From a virus, in the IMG/VR virus record IMGVR_UViG_3300032213_000991, positions 1 to 33,017 of that record: DNA of 33,017 bases, one strand, 5' to 3'. Position 1 is the stretch's first letter. Every line of letters starts with the position of its first letter. Under the pieces are notes generated by a model that saw nothing but the letters and a program-made list of their open reading frames with translations, was not told the origin of the DNA and did not search any database. Below, piece by piece: positions 20,385 through 29,076 of this stretch. The translations under genes and the position numbers were made by a program.

Positions 20385-22381
20385 CACTTAGCTCCAGAAG
20401 TGCGAGCCTGACGGCTACGTTTTACGCTTGTCGAATCTCCTGTGGGAGTCCCATCTCGTTCTGCACGTCCCAATCCTGGGGTATCCCCTCCGGGTACGCC
20501 AGTCCCAGGTAGTTGTCCCTGGTTAACGGTAGGTTGAATTTCTTGAGAAGCTCCAGAACGTAGTCCGGCCCGTTCCCACTCTGGGGCGTTGATTCCGCCT
20601 GCTGCATTGAAGACTTCATTTCGTGCCTCGTCTTGTGAGAGTTTTCCCTTGCGGTATTGTAGCCAAATGCTATCAATCTTGTCAGCATTTGTTGATGTTT
20701 TAAACGTGTCGGGGAACAACCCGCGAACAGCTTCCCATGTGATTGATTGCATCTCACGGGGCAAGATGCCGCGCTCTTGAGCTGCTCTGCGATAAGCCTC
20801 GGCATAAATGCCGTATGTGCCTTGCACGCCAGTTATAGAGCTGTTCTTTGGGCCACCTTCGCCAGTAATACCTGAGCCAAAGTTGTGCAAGACCTCACGG
20901 CTGTTTCCAGACAACGGCCTTAGCAAGCCAGCAGCCACCGCATGGGTGTCAATCGTCACGGCACCAGATGCATCGTTTGGTGCATAGATGTTGTTGTAGA
21001 AGTTACGAACCTTATGCATTTCACCTAAGTTGGTACTGATGTTGGCTTTTGATGGATTATCAAAAATCACAATGGCTTTGCCGATTTCATTTAGTGAACC
21101 CCAGCCCGTCTTTGTTGGTGTCTTGCCGTCTGAATTCATGCGCAAACCAGCAAAGTCGCCTTCTGGTGTAACGATCTGATGTTCGCGTGGGTTGTATGCC
21201 TGGTCATAAGTGCGCAGCCACATGGCCTTAAGACCTGGCTCTGTAATCTCAGCTAGGGTTTTACCTTTGATGGCATCAACCATCGGTGCATATTGCGGCT
21301 TAGACCAGATGACTTTGCCAACCTCGGTCATTGCATCATCCCACTTGGCAGTCTGTTTGCCGGTCATGATGCCCAGCACACGCTCGCCCAGCGACACATT
21401 CATGAACCAATCTTTTTGTGGCGATAAAACCGCCAAGATGCCAGACACTGCCTGGTCAGGAACTTGGTACTCGTTAGACCATTTGCTTGTAATGTTGCGC
21501 GCACCGTCGTACCAGAGCTTGCTGCGCTGACGTGTGGCATCTGGTACCTGGTCATGCAAGAACAGCAAGTTGTCTTTGACCTCTGTAATAAAGTCCTCGG
21601 CCTGCTTGTCTGGCGTGCGTGACTTTGATGCAAAGTTGGGATATTGCTTGATTAACCCGACGTTGTAATTGAATGCTGCCGGGTCTGATTTTGCAGACTG
21701 CAAGTCAATCACCAGGTTGCTGGCCAATGGATCTTCTGTGGCTTTGACAGCTGTAGGCAAACGGGTGCTGACCACGTTAGGCCCAGACTCAACAATGCCC
21801 AAGCCTCGGGCAGGCATGCCGCTCTTTTCCAGCGCGTCGATTGTCATCTCGGCTGCTTTTGGAATCAGTGGCTTAGCAGCTTTGACCGTACCGGCCACGC
21901 CTGGAATCAGTCCTAGTACAGCGCCACCAGTTTGCATGGCAGCTGTGCCGTAGTTGCCTTGCTGTGCTGATGTGATTGCATCCTCACCCATACGCACAGC
22001 TTCTTGTGTTTGCAAGCCAGTACCTAGAAAGGGCACAACGTCTGCAAAACCAAGGTTTAAAGGTAGGTTGCTACTAGGGCCGCCTAAAAGGGTTTGCGCG
22101 TTCTGACGGGCTTTAAAGCGATCCACGCCCATGCCTTCAAAGCCAGCCTGTAAAAAGCTGGCCAAGCGCTCGCGCACCGTAGGGTCGTACTCTTTCATCG
22201 TGTCAGGCGAGCGTCCACTGTAAGCACTGTCCGGTAAACCCCTAGATCCGACCTCGGCTACCAGGATGTCGCCAGGCCGCTGGCCGGGTGCCATTGGTCT
22301 GTCAGGCTCCATCGGTTCTGTTGGAAACTGTACTGCGGTCAGAGCCGACAAATATTTGTTTTCAATTGCATTGAAAGCCAT
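20384..22381 (-). CDS. Internal virion protein with possible enzymatic domain
   Basis: The 665-residue protein has a Pro-rich start, a Gly-rich hydrophobic segment (about 150-165, VLGLIPGVAGTVKAAKPL), and a well-structured central domain (about 270-560) containing GILAVLSPQKDW, HKVRNFYNNIY and VTIDTHAVAAGLL (Asp478, His480). A disordered Ser/Gly tail follows. The VTIDTH strand recalls the catalytic Asp motif of HhH-GPD DNA glycosylases, and similar blocks occur in unnamed domains of phage polyvalent proteins, from memory. Placement among internal-protein genes suggests it is carried in the virion and injected. It overlaps both neighbours (TAATG, TGATG). Confidence 0.65.
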   Translation of the reverse strand: MAFNAIENKYLSALTAVQFPTEPMEPDRPMAPGQRPGDILVAEVGSRGLPDSAYSGRSPDTMKEYDPTVRERLASFLQAGFEGMGVDRFKARQNAQTLLGGPSSNLPLNLGFADVVPFLGTGLQTQEAVRMGEDAITSAQQGNYGTAAMQTGGAVLGLIPGVAGTVKAAKPLIPKAAEMTIDALEKSGMPARGLGIVESGPNVVSTRLPTAVKATEDPLASNLVIDLQSAKSDPAAFNYNVGLIKQYPNFASKSRTPDKQAEDFITEVKDNLLFLHDQVPDATRQRSKLWYDGARNITSKWSNEYQVPDQAVSGILAVLSPQKDWFMNVSLGERVLGIMTGKQTAKWDDAMTEVGKVIWSKPQYAPMVDAIKGKTLAEITEPGLKAMWLRTYDQAYNPREHQIVTPEGDFAGLRMNSDGKTPTKTGWGSLNEIGKAIVIFDNPSKANISTNLGEMHKVRNFYNNIYAPNDASGAVTIDTHAVAAGLLRPLSGNSREVLHNFGSGITGEGGPKNSSITGVQGTYGIYAEAYRRAAQERGILPREMQSITWEAVRGLFPDTFKTSTNADKIDSIWLQYRKGKLSQDEARNEVFNAAGGINAPEWERAGLRSGASQEIQPTVNQGQLPGTGVPGGDTPGLGRAERDGTPTGDSTSVKRSRQARTSGAK

Positions 22382-24117
22382 TACAGATTCCCTTCTGCCT
22401 GGTCAAGCAGACGCTTAATTTGTGTGATTTCTTGTGGCTTGAGCTTTTTGCTTTGCTCTAAAGCAGGCAGGGTATCGCGTGTGATCTTGCCGCCAGCTTT
22501 CTTTTCCCAGACTGTCTCAAGTGTGCGCTGCGCGGCCTTGGCCTGCTCGGTATTACGGCTGGCCTCTAGTTCTATTGATAACTGCCGAAGGATAGCGTTA
22601 GGCTGCAAAACTTTTCCTTCAGCTGTGGCTTGCGACTGGATAGCTTGAGCCTGTGATTTCAACTTCTGCAGGCGCTGGAACTCTTGACCTTTTGGATCAA
22701 TGATCGTTACTGCGCCTGGCGTGGTCGGAATGCCTGCCAGTCTGGCCAACCCAGAGTTCAGCTCATGCTGGTCGCGTCGGTCTTCACCCATGAAAAACTT
22801 CAGCGCTCCAACTTTTTGCTTGGCGTTTAATGTGTTGTTGCCCATGATCTGCTCAGGGCTAGTCACGGTGCCATTGAAGATGCCGTTCAATATGTTGAAC
22901 TCAGCAAGCGGGTTGCCCTCTTTGCTTGGCTCTAGCAAGTCTTTAAGTACACCCAGCGGCACAGCGTCTGGTGATCTTCTTGCAAGTGCTGCAATATCGT
23001 TGGCAAATTGTTTGCGCGCTGGGCTGCCTTCTGGGGCTGCAACAGCCTTTTCATACAGCGGCACAAACTCTAGGACGGCTGCACGTTTGTCAGCTGCAAT
23101 CTTGTTATTTAGCGCAGTATTGCGTGCATTAACGGCCACCATGTAATTGGCAGAAACTTTTTCTATGCTGCCATAGTCTGACACCAACATGCCCTTAACC
23201 AAGTCGCTCATCCGGCCCACATTGCCAATTTGAATATTTTTAAGTGTGGCTTCGGTATCGGCCATTGCTGTTTCGTCAGTAAGAAGAAACTTCGTTACAG
23301 CATTGATTTTGGCCCCCTTAAGAGCTGCTTCAAACTTATCGCTGTATTGTTTTTGTACTTGAACATCACCAAGAAGCAAAGCACTGGTGGTAATTGTTGA
23401 CCGATACACATCAGCCAAGTCCTCAATGCTGCGCTTTTGCTGTGTCTTTGGATCAACCCAGAAACCTTGTGACACAGCTGCTTCGAGCAATCGTGTGCTG
23501 TTGTCAAAGTCAGCATCAAACTTAGCCAGGCGCTGCGCTTTCTCGCGCTTCATCTCAAACTCAGCTGCCTTGGCCAGCACGGTGTTACCCATGGTTGCAC
23601 TGGTAGCTCTAAACTTAAGTGATGCCTCTGGGTCAACCTGAGACAAGCTGCGGCTAAAGCCATCCATCATTGTGGCCAGCTTGTTCTGTACTTGCTCAGT
23701 GGTAGCTTTGCCCATTTCCACGGCTGTAAGCATGGTGGTCATTTGGCTGCGCGCTTCCATCTCAAACGTACTGGACAGCTCAAAGGATCTAGCCTTGCGC
23801 ACTGCCTGGTCAAACACATTAAACGTACCGCCTAGCTTTAATGGTTCAGCATTACCAGCTTTGGCTGCCTGGATCTGCTCATCAGTCAACGGGTTATCGG
23901 CTGCATATTGCAAGCCAGCCTCATTGGCCGCAGTTTTTGCAATGCCAAACAGCTGGTTGCTTAGTCGATCCAAAGTCTGAGCCACAGTACCTTGGTATTG
24001 AGCTGCAGCCTTTAAGCCCACATAGTCAACTTGCGGTGCATTGACCGTTGGCAGTACAGCACCAGGAATGCCTGCTGCCTCGACTCTGCCGGACTGAAGG
24101 AGTGGTAGGTCTGCCAT
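22381..24117 (-). CDS. Helical internal virion protein (T7 gp15-like position)
   Basis: The 578-residue protein is almost wholly helical and rich in Ala, Lys and Glu, and has no membrane segment. Its place, size range and composition match the second internal core protein of T7-like phages, which helps build the trans-envelope channel. Segments such as TFEMEARSQMTTMLTAVEMG and PEASLKFRATSATMGNTVLA look like repeated helical hairpins. Sequence similarity to T7 gp15 is not evident, so this is a call by gene order and plan. Its stop overlaps the next start (TAATG). Confidence 0.65.
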   Translation of the reverse strand: MADLPLLQSGRVEAAGIPGAVLPTVNAPQVDYVGLKAAAQYQGTVAQTLDRLSNQLFGIAKTAANEAGLQYAADNPLTDEQIQAAKAGNAEPLKLGGTFNVFDQAVRKARSFELSSTFEMEARSQMTTMLTAVEMGKATTEQVQNKLATMMDGFSRSLSQVDPEASLKFRATSATMGNTVLAKAAEFEMKREKAQRLAKFDADFDNSTRLLEAAVSQGFWVDPKTQQKRSIEDLADVYRSTITTSALLLGDVQVQKQYSDKFEAALKGAKINAVTKFLLTDETAMADTEATLKNIQIGNVGRMSDLVKGMLVSDYGSIEKVSANYMVAVNARNTALNNKIAADKRAAVLEFVPLYEKAVAAPEGSPARKQFANDIAALARRSPDAVPLGVLKDLLEPSKEGNPLAEFNILNGIFNGTVTSPEQIMGNNTLNAKQKVGALKFFMGEDRRDQHELNSGLARLAGIPTTPGAVTIIDPKGQEFQRLQKLKSQAQAIQSQATAEGKVLQPNAILRQLSIELEASRNTEQAKAAQRTLETVWEKKAGGKITRDTLPALEQSKKLKPQEITQIKRLLDQAEGNL

Positions 24118-24120
24118 GGT

Positions 24121-25026
24121 TTAACTTGTAAATGGGTTTCTAACGGTCTGAGTAAAGTTCAGACCACCTTGCAGCAATGTCGCATTTGAAAGTACGCCAC
24201 CACTTGCCACAGCATATTGACCAGCCAAACGCATCTGGCTGGCTTGAGCCTCGGCTGCACTCATTGTCAAATCAGCCTGTTCTTTAGATGCCAAGATCAT
24301 GGCTCCGGCATCCTCAAACCCTAAGATTCGAGCTGTTAAAGCATTGAGGTTTGACATGCCTACGTCGCGGTAAGTAGCACCCACATTGGCAAGTTGAACA
24401 CCAGCGGCAGATCCTTCGTTGTAGACAATGCCGTTGGCCGCAGCACGGGCACGCACAGCGGCATTAGAGCGCTCCATACCGCGCAACAGTGAATTGCCCT
24501 GGATGGTGTAGTTCAGTGCCTGGCGCTCAGCCGAAAGCAGCTTGCGACCAGCCTGGATGGCTGCATACTTTTGATCCTGGTCAGTGCGAATCTGTGCCAA
24601 GCGTAATGTATCAACAGCCTGTACCTCGTACAAACCCTGCTGATATATGGCAGCAGTCTTTTGAGCGCCAGCTGCTGTAATAGAAGAGGCCAATTGCAAA
24701 TATGGAGCCGCTGCATTCAATCCAGTTTGAAGTCCTGTAAATGCTGATCCGGCCACACTAGCAATGCTTTTAACAATACTGCTTGCAGAATTTAGTGTAT
24801 CCGCCCAGTTAAAGCCGCTTGATGTATCTATTCCAGAAAATAAACTGTAATCGTAACTGCCAATTTTGTAAGCGTCTGTAAAGTTGTATGCAGAAGTATT
24901 TAAACCACCACCAAAATTAGCATTAGAACCAAAAACTCCAGCACTTGCATCATAGGTCATGTTGCTCGTGCTAAATGTATTAAAGCCACCTCCTGTTAGA
25001 CCAGAAAAATCTAAGCTGTAATCCAT
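24121..25026 (-). CDS. Internal virion protein (T7 gp14-like)
   Basis: The 301-residue protein has a Gly/Ser/Asn-rich N-terminal 90 residues and then a long helical region (about 105-290) with GRKLLSAERQALNYTIQGNS, RAAANGIVYNEGSA and ILASKEQADLTMSAAEAQA. The pattern of a long helix with an AAANG turn followed by a Gly-Ser stretch is typical of gp14-type core proteins in T7-like podoviruses. It directly follows tail tubular protein B, as gp14 follows gp12 (with gp13 between) in T7. ATG at 25026 is chosen because GGAGG then lies 6 nt upstream; ATG at 25029 is an alternative. Confidence 0.75.
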   Translation of the reverse strand: MDYSLDFSGLTGGGFNTFSTSNMTYDASAGVFGSNANFGGGLNTSAYNFTDAYKIGSYDYSLFSGIDTSSGFNWADTLNSASSIVKSIASVAGSAFTGLQTGLNAAAPYLQLASSITAAGAQKTAAIYQQGLYEVQAVDTLRLAQIRTDQDQKYAAIQAGRKLLSAERQALNYTIQGNSLLRGMERSNAAVRARAAANGIVYNEGSAAGVQLANVGATYRDVGMSNLNALTARILGFEDAGAMILASKEQADLTMSAAEAQASQMRLAGQYAVASGGVLSNATLLQGGLNFTQTVRNPFTS

Positions 25027-27005
25027 CATGTACCTCCAGTCACTGCGATCTTGTACTCAAGACCAAGCAGGGTCATCTTGAGTGGCAAGCTCTGTGATAT
25101 TTCAATGCTTGCTTCGCGGCTGTAACCAAGCACGCCATTGACTCGCTTACTGCCGGTGAAGGTAGGCTCAGGCAAGTTGAGCAGCGGGTTGTCAAATGTT
25201 CGGAATGGCACAGGATTTTGATTGAGCGCCAAGTGCTGCGTGTTGTCTACCAACGCATTGATCTCAACGATTCGTTTCTTAAATCCAATACGGGTGCCAG
25301 TCTGCAGCTTAATCTCAACTGGCATGGTCTTGGCAAATACGGTAAACGGTAGGCCGACCTCGTAACTGGTAGTTGACTCTCGGTCAAACGTAACAGCCCC
25401 ACCGCCACTCACAGTTTCATTGCCCTGCGGAACGCCATCACAAATGACGTTAAGGGCCTTGCCAATGTGAGGCAGGCCAGACCCAACACCGCCTGCTGAA
25501 CCACCAATAAAAGCACAATCAGTAAAGCGATCAAAGCTAAACAGCTCCACAAAAAATTTGTTGGTGCTGTTGAATGTGCGTCTGACAACTGCATAGATGT
25601 CGGTCACATCGATGCTGACATCCTTAAACAATCCGTCAGTAATGAACTCAGAAGGCGCGGTAATCTGCTGCGAACGCATGATACTGAATGCAGCCATTGA
25701 GCCATCAGTGTCATTGACCATTAAAAGCAAATCACCCTCATCTGTACTGTTGGCACGACGCAAGGCCATCCTTGTTGGAGCTTTTAACAAGTGCCCAGAC
25801 AGCAAAGAGATACGCTGCGTCACATACGTCAATTGCGTGTCAGAGAATAAAAACTCATTGATTGACTTACCTTGGCGCTGAATATACACAGTGCCAGACT
25901 CAAGGGACTGCACACGGGTACCAGGCTTGATGCCATTACGGCTAACACCTTTAAAGGTCAAAGTCGTTGGAGTGATGGGATCTGTTCCAGCTTGAGGCAC
26001 ATAAAACTCAGCGCCAGTTGTGAACACTTGCAAGTCACGGCCAGAGATCATGTCAACAATTACGTTAAGTGAGCTGGTGTCTAGCGTTGCCTCAACAGCG
26101 TCGTCATCAAATGCCTCTGTTGGCATGAACTCATCAAAGATTCCAATCTTGCTACCCCAAATTGTGGATGGGCGAGACTTAGAACCGCCAAAGTACAGAC
26201 GGCCTTCATGGAATGTGACGGTGCGTGGCCAGCCTTTTCCGCTGCTCCACACATCCTCATAGCCTGATTCGATTTCCCAGCTGCCTTGAGCAATGTTGCT
26301 GGTGTCAAAGAATGGATACTCAGTGACAGCTTTTACTGAATTGTTTGAAATGTATTGAATAATCCGCGCACGACCTTGGGGAGTTGCGTTGACATATTGA
26401 CCAACACTGCCTGCACTAAATGCTGCATTTTGTGATGTCAACGTCACGTTGCCAGAAACAGCGCTAGGCGTTAAATGACCAGCTGTCGGAGTTGTTGTTG
26501 TTAGGGTAAACGCATACTTTGGAATGTTGGAAAAAGTGTATGTGCTGATTGTCCAAGTCGCGTCTGTACCGCCTCGCACCAACTTAACAGGTGCCAGGTC
26601 AGGGTGAACTATAAACATCGTGTCAGCAGACTGCGTCCAGTTGAGCTGGCTGAGCATTGCGCTTGTGATGCTAGTAGACAAATATGGGTTTGCACCACCA
26701 TTGATGGCTGTGATCTGAACACCGTCTTTAAATACATACATTCGTTCATTAACAAAACAAAGCATGTAGCTGTCGTCAACACTAAACTCAAACGGCACCA
26801 GGCGAACGCCATCAGCTGCAGAGCTTGGCAGCTCAGCAATATGCTTTAGACCAGGACGACGACGAATGCCGCCTTGAGGCTGCACAACAACATTGGTGGC
26901 CTTGGCCAGCGCGTTGTTGTACTGAGCCAGATCGATGCGCGAACGCAGCAATGGATCTAACTCGCCAGAGCTGAAGTTGGTTTGGATGTCAACAAAGCGT
27001 GGCAT
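25026..27005 (-). CDS. Tail tubular protein B (T7 gp12-like nozzle)
   Basis: The 659-residue protein forms the tail nozzle in T7-like podoviruses. Marks are the N-terminus FSSGELDPLLRSRIDLAQY and NNALAKATNVVVQPQGGIRR (a family signature near residues 12-49), then the beta-rich body with SADTMFIVHPDL (about 123-134) and FHEGRLYFGGSKSRPSTIW (about 263-281). A later WxxG-type region precedes the C-terminus. Length is near the family norm. Its ATG shares one base with the stop of tail tubular protein A (TGATG). Together the two proteins extend the portal into a tail. Confidence 0.93.
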   Translation of the reverse strand: MPRFVDIQTNFSSGELDPLLRSRIDLAQYNNALAKATNVVVQPQGGIRRRPGLKHIAELPSSAADGVRLVPFEFSVDDSYMLCFVNERMYVFKDGVQITAINGGANPYLSTSITSAMLSQLNWTQSADTMFIVHPDLAPVKLVRGGTDATWTISTYTFSNIPKYAFTLTTTTPTAGHLTPSAVSGNVTLTSQNAAFSAGSVGQYVNATPQGRARIIQYISNNSVKAVTEYPFFDTSNIAQGSWEIESGYEDVWSSGKGWPRTVTFHEGRLYFGGSKSRPSTIWGSKIGIFDEFMPTEAFDDDAVEATLDTSSLNVIVDMISGRDLQVFTTGAEFYVPQAGTDPITPTTLTFKGVSRNGIKPGTRVQSLESGTVYIQRQGKSINEFLFSDTQLTYVTQRISLLSGHLLKAPTRMALRRANSTDEGDLLLMVNDTDGSMAAFSIMRSQQITAPSEFITDGLFKDVSIDVTDIYAVVRRTFNSTNKFFVELFSFDRFTDCAFIGGSAGGVGSGLPHIGKALNVICDGVPQGNETVSGGGAVTFDRESTTSYEVGLPFTVFAKTMPVEIKLQTGTRIGFKKRIVEINALVDNTQHLALNQNPVPFRTFDNPLLNLPEPTFTGSKRVNGVLGYSREASIEISQSLPLKMTLLGLEYKIAVTGGT

Positions 27006-27619
27006 CAGCCCCTCACTGCGATAAGGCTGAAGTCTTCAATTACACGGGTTGGCGTGCCTTGGCCATCAATGTTCATCGCGGTGCGCATATAGCCACCACG
27101 GCCATTTTCAGCAGGGCCACCAACAGCAACGCCTTGCCAGTACCCTGCACGGTCGCTTTGCTCGGTAATAGGCATGGCCAAGTGCCAGGCCATCATGTAC
27201 TTGAGCAGCTGAACAAAGTATTGCGGCATTGCAAACTCGCCTAAGCTGTACTGGTAATCCAAGTAAACAGCAGGGAGGTTTGTCAAAAGCTTGTCGCCCT
27301 GGATTTCCCAGTCTTTGTTTGCATAGGAGTTTTGCGCTGCGCTTGCATAGGCAGCACGAACGGTGCCAAGCCTGTCACCTGGCAGCTGATACTCATAGCG
27401 CCAGATCGAATTTGGCGTGGTAATCAGCTGAGCCAGCTGTACCTTTTTAGTGTTAAATGTCCACGGGTAAGTGGTCAACACAGAGTCACGAATGTCGGGA
27501 TATAGGCGGTCGCATACGCTGGCCGCATCGGTGCCATCATTAAATGACGTGATTGACTTTGCACCCAGCATCAGCAGGGCATCAGAACATATTGAAACGC
27601 CAGTATCGCCAGCAGCCAT
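27005..27619 (-). CDS. Tail tubular protein A (T7 gp11-like adaptor)
   Basis: The 204-residue protein fits the gatekeeper/adaptor below the portal in T7-like tails. Family marks are ICSDALLMLGAKSITSFNDG near the start, CDRLYPDIRDSVLTTYPWTF (about 36-55), and LDYQYSLGEFAMPQYFVQLL (about 119-138) before the C-terminal helix LKYMMAWHLAMPIT. GAGAGG lies 5 nt before the ATG. It is translationally coupled to tail tubular protein B. A hairpin lies in the leader between it and the preceding 93-residue gene. Confidence 0.93.
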   Translation of the reverse strand: MAAGDTGVSICSDALLMLGAKSITSFNDGTDAASVCDRLYPDIRDSVLTTYPWTFNTKKVQLAQLITTPNSIWRYEYQLPGDRLGTVRAAYASAAQNSYANKDWEIQGDKLLTNLPAVYLDYQYSLGEFAMPQYFVQLLKYMMAWHLAMPITEQSDRAGYWQGVAVGGPAENGRGGYMRTAMNIDGQGTPTRVIEDFSLIAVRG

Positions 27620-27640
27620 GTGAACCTCTCAATGTGAGAA

Positions 27641-27672
27641 GGGCCAACCTCCGAGTGATCAGAAGTTGGCCC
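27641..27672 (-). promoter_or_regulatory. Leader hairpin between the 93-residue gene and tail tubular A
   Basis: GGGCCAAC (27641-27648) and GTTGGCCC (27665-27672) form a perfect 8-bp stem with a 16-base loop, followed on the minus strand by TTCTCACATT and the ribosome site. A second small stem (TCTCA/TGAGA) lies just downstream. There is no T-run, so it is more likely an RNA stability or processing element, or an attenuator, than a full terminator. Confidence 0.5.
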
Positions 27673-27691
27673 GTCGTGTTTCCTGATCCGA

Positions 27692-27973
27692 TTAGTCGGT
27701 ATCAGTTGCAGTTACGGTAACACCGTCAGTGATGTCAACCACGCCAGAGGCATTGCTGACCACATAAGCAGTGGACATTACTGGAGTGCCACCCGTTGCT
27801 GAGTAACAGAAAATGATGTCGCCAACTTGAAGGATGGATGACAAAGAGTTGAAGTAACCAGATGCACGAATTACCGACTGTGCGTCAGTCGATGCGTAGG
27901 TGTAAATGGATGGTGCGTTACCAGACTTTGCCTGACCGCCAACGGTATTAAAACCAGTAGATGAGAAAGCCAT
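27692..27973 (-). CDS. Putative head decoration or head-completion protein
   Basis: The 93-residue protein has a predicted small beta fold: MAFSSTGFNTVGGQAKSGNAP, then ASGYFNSLSSILQVGDIIFC, VVSNASGVVDITDG and a Thr/Asp tail. Short proteins with the GYFN and GD-hydrophobic pattern follow the capsid gene in many podoviruses, from memory, and are taken to be head accessory proteins. The gene lies 15 nt after capsid and has a strong GGAGG 8 nt before the ATG, suggesting high expression. Function inferred from place and pattern. Confidence 0.55.
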   Translation of the reverse strand: MAFSSTGFNTVGGQAKSGNAPSIYTYASTDAQSVIRASGYFNSLSSILQVGDIIFCYSATGGTPVMSTAYVVSNASGVVDITDGVTVTATDTD

Positions 27974-27988
27974 TTTGTGACCCTCCTA

Positions 27989-28843
27989 TTAAGCTGCAGC
28001 CGCTGTATCGCGTGCAGTAATTTTGACGATACCCTCGACATCAATCGCTATGGCACCGGCAGAGAACAAAGCATTCACAAGATAGCTTGTTTTCTCGGGG
28101 ACATAGTTGATTTCTGTGCGAGGAGCAATGCCTTCTGCGTAGCCGATGGCATCGCGGTGGAAGGCAAACAAGGTGCGATCGCTAGAACCGTCGATGGGCA
28201 AGCCACCTTCAGTGCGATCACCCAAGACGTGGAACGTAAAGCCCATGAACTGGTTGATCTCGCCTTGAACCAACGCCTTAACGGTGTTGAAGTCCGAGCT
28301 AGTTACCGAAGTCTGCTCCAACATTGATGCCAAAGAGTTAGCATGAATGATGATGTTGCGACCTTCGGAAGGCACGTTCTTGGTGTTCAAGATCTTTGCG
28401 GCTTCGCGCAGCTTGGAAATATTCATGTTGGTGTTTGCACCACCAATAGAATTTGCCACAGTACCAGTGCTAGACGCAGCAATAAGCGCATCCAAGATTA
28501 ACTGATCTTGACGACGGCCAATCGCATTGCCAACCACTTGCACAAGCTCTGAGCGCTCGTCAAAGTTGACCTTCTGCTGAGAGAAGATGTCCGAATACTC
28601 AGCAGCGTTGAAATCACTCATCGTGCAAGTAACGGTTGAGAATCCGACATTCATCGGGGTGACATCAGTCTGAGAAACGCGAGCAGTAGCCACGCCTCGA
28701 CCGACTTTAGGAAATTTAACAGTGGAGCCTTCGACACCACGACGCTGACGTACAGCACCTACCAGCATTGCTTTGCCTTGGTAAGCCTGCTTGACCTCTG
28801 CGTCGAATAGTGTGACAAAGGCGTTTGATAAAGAAACGCTCAT
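27989..28843 (-). CDS. Major capsid protein
   Basis: The 284-residue protein is the head shell subunit by place, after scaffold and before tail tubular genes, and by pattern. It has a short N-arm (SNAFVTLFDAEVKQAYQGKA), a VKFPKVGRG strand, the helix RSELVQVVGNAIGRRQDQLI (about 94-113), and a late AGAIAIDVEGIVKITAR strand as in HK97-fold capsids of podoviruses. Length is on the short side for such phages. GAGG lies 8 nt before the ATG. It is preceded by its own terminator and candidate promoter, which would let it be made in great excess. Confidence 0.85.
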   Translation of the reverse strand: MSVSLSNAFVTLFDAEVKQAYQGKAMLVGAVRQRRGVEGSTVKFPKVGRGVATARVSQTDVTPMNVGFSTVTCTMSDFNAAEYSDIFSQQKVNFDERSELVQVVGNAIGRRQDQLILDALIAASSTGTVANSIGGANTNMNISKLREAAKILNTKNVPSEGRNIIIHANSLASMLEQTSVTSSDFNTVKALVQGEINQFMGFTFHVLGDRTEGGLPIDGSSDRTLFAFHRDAIGYAEGIAPRTEINYVPEKTSYLVNALFSAGAIAIDVEGIVKITARDTAAAA

Positions 28844-28984
28844 TTGATATACCTCATTCGGTTGTTGATCAGGGTTTGTCGCGACGGTTAGCCTTTTGCG
28901 AGGGCCGATTGCTTGCTGTTTACGTCAGCCAATCGTCAGCATCCACTGCGGTAAGGGCCAGTTGCCTGGTATGCCTTGTGCGCG

Positions 28985-29012
28985 ATTGTATGAGTATTTG
29001 TACAAAATGCAA
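28985..29012 (-). promoter_or_regulatory. Candidate promoter for the capsid gene with embedded TGTACA
   Basis: On the minus strand TTGCAT (29012-29007) and TACAAT (28990-28985) are spaced by 16 bp, a fair sigma70 pair. The spacer carries TTTGTACA, completing the recurrent TTGCA-N3-TGTAC motif (29012-28999), as in the 6132 promoter. It lies directly downstream of the scaffold terminator and about 140 bp before the capsid ATG. The leader between has no long open frame. Confidence 0.6.
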
Positions 29013-29024
29013 ATGGTACTTAAC

Positions 29025-29055
29025 AAATAAAAAAAGACCCAGCCGAAGCTGGGTC
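29025..29055 (-). terminator. Rho-independent terminator between scaffold and capsid
   Basis: On the minus strand GCTGGGTC/GACCCAGC arms (29048-29055 and 29036-29043) pair perfectly over 8 bp around a TTCG tetraloop and are followed by TTTTTTTATTTG. This is a textbook intrinsic terminator for leftward transcripts. It lies 21 bp after the scaffold stop and immediately before the capsid promoter candidate. Confidence 0.9.
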
Positions 29056-29076
29056 AAAATGGCAACTACAAGGAGA

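Noticed and set aside
27641-27672. Full intrinsic terminator before tail tubular protein A
   Set aside because: The stem is good but the loop is long and no T-run follows on the minus strand; kept only as a leader hairpin.
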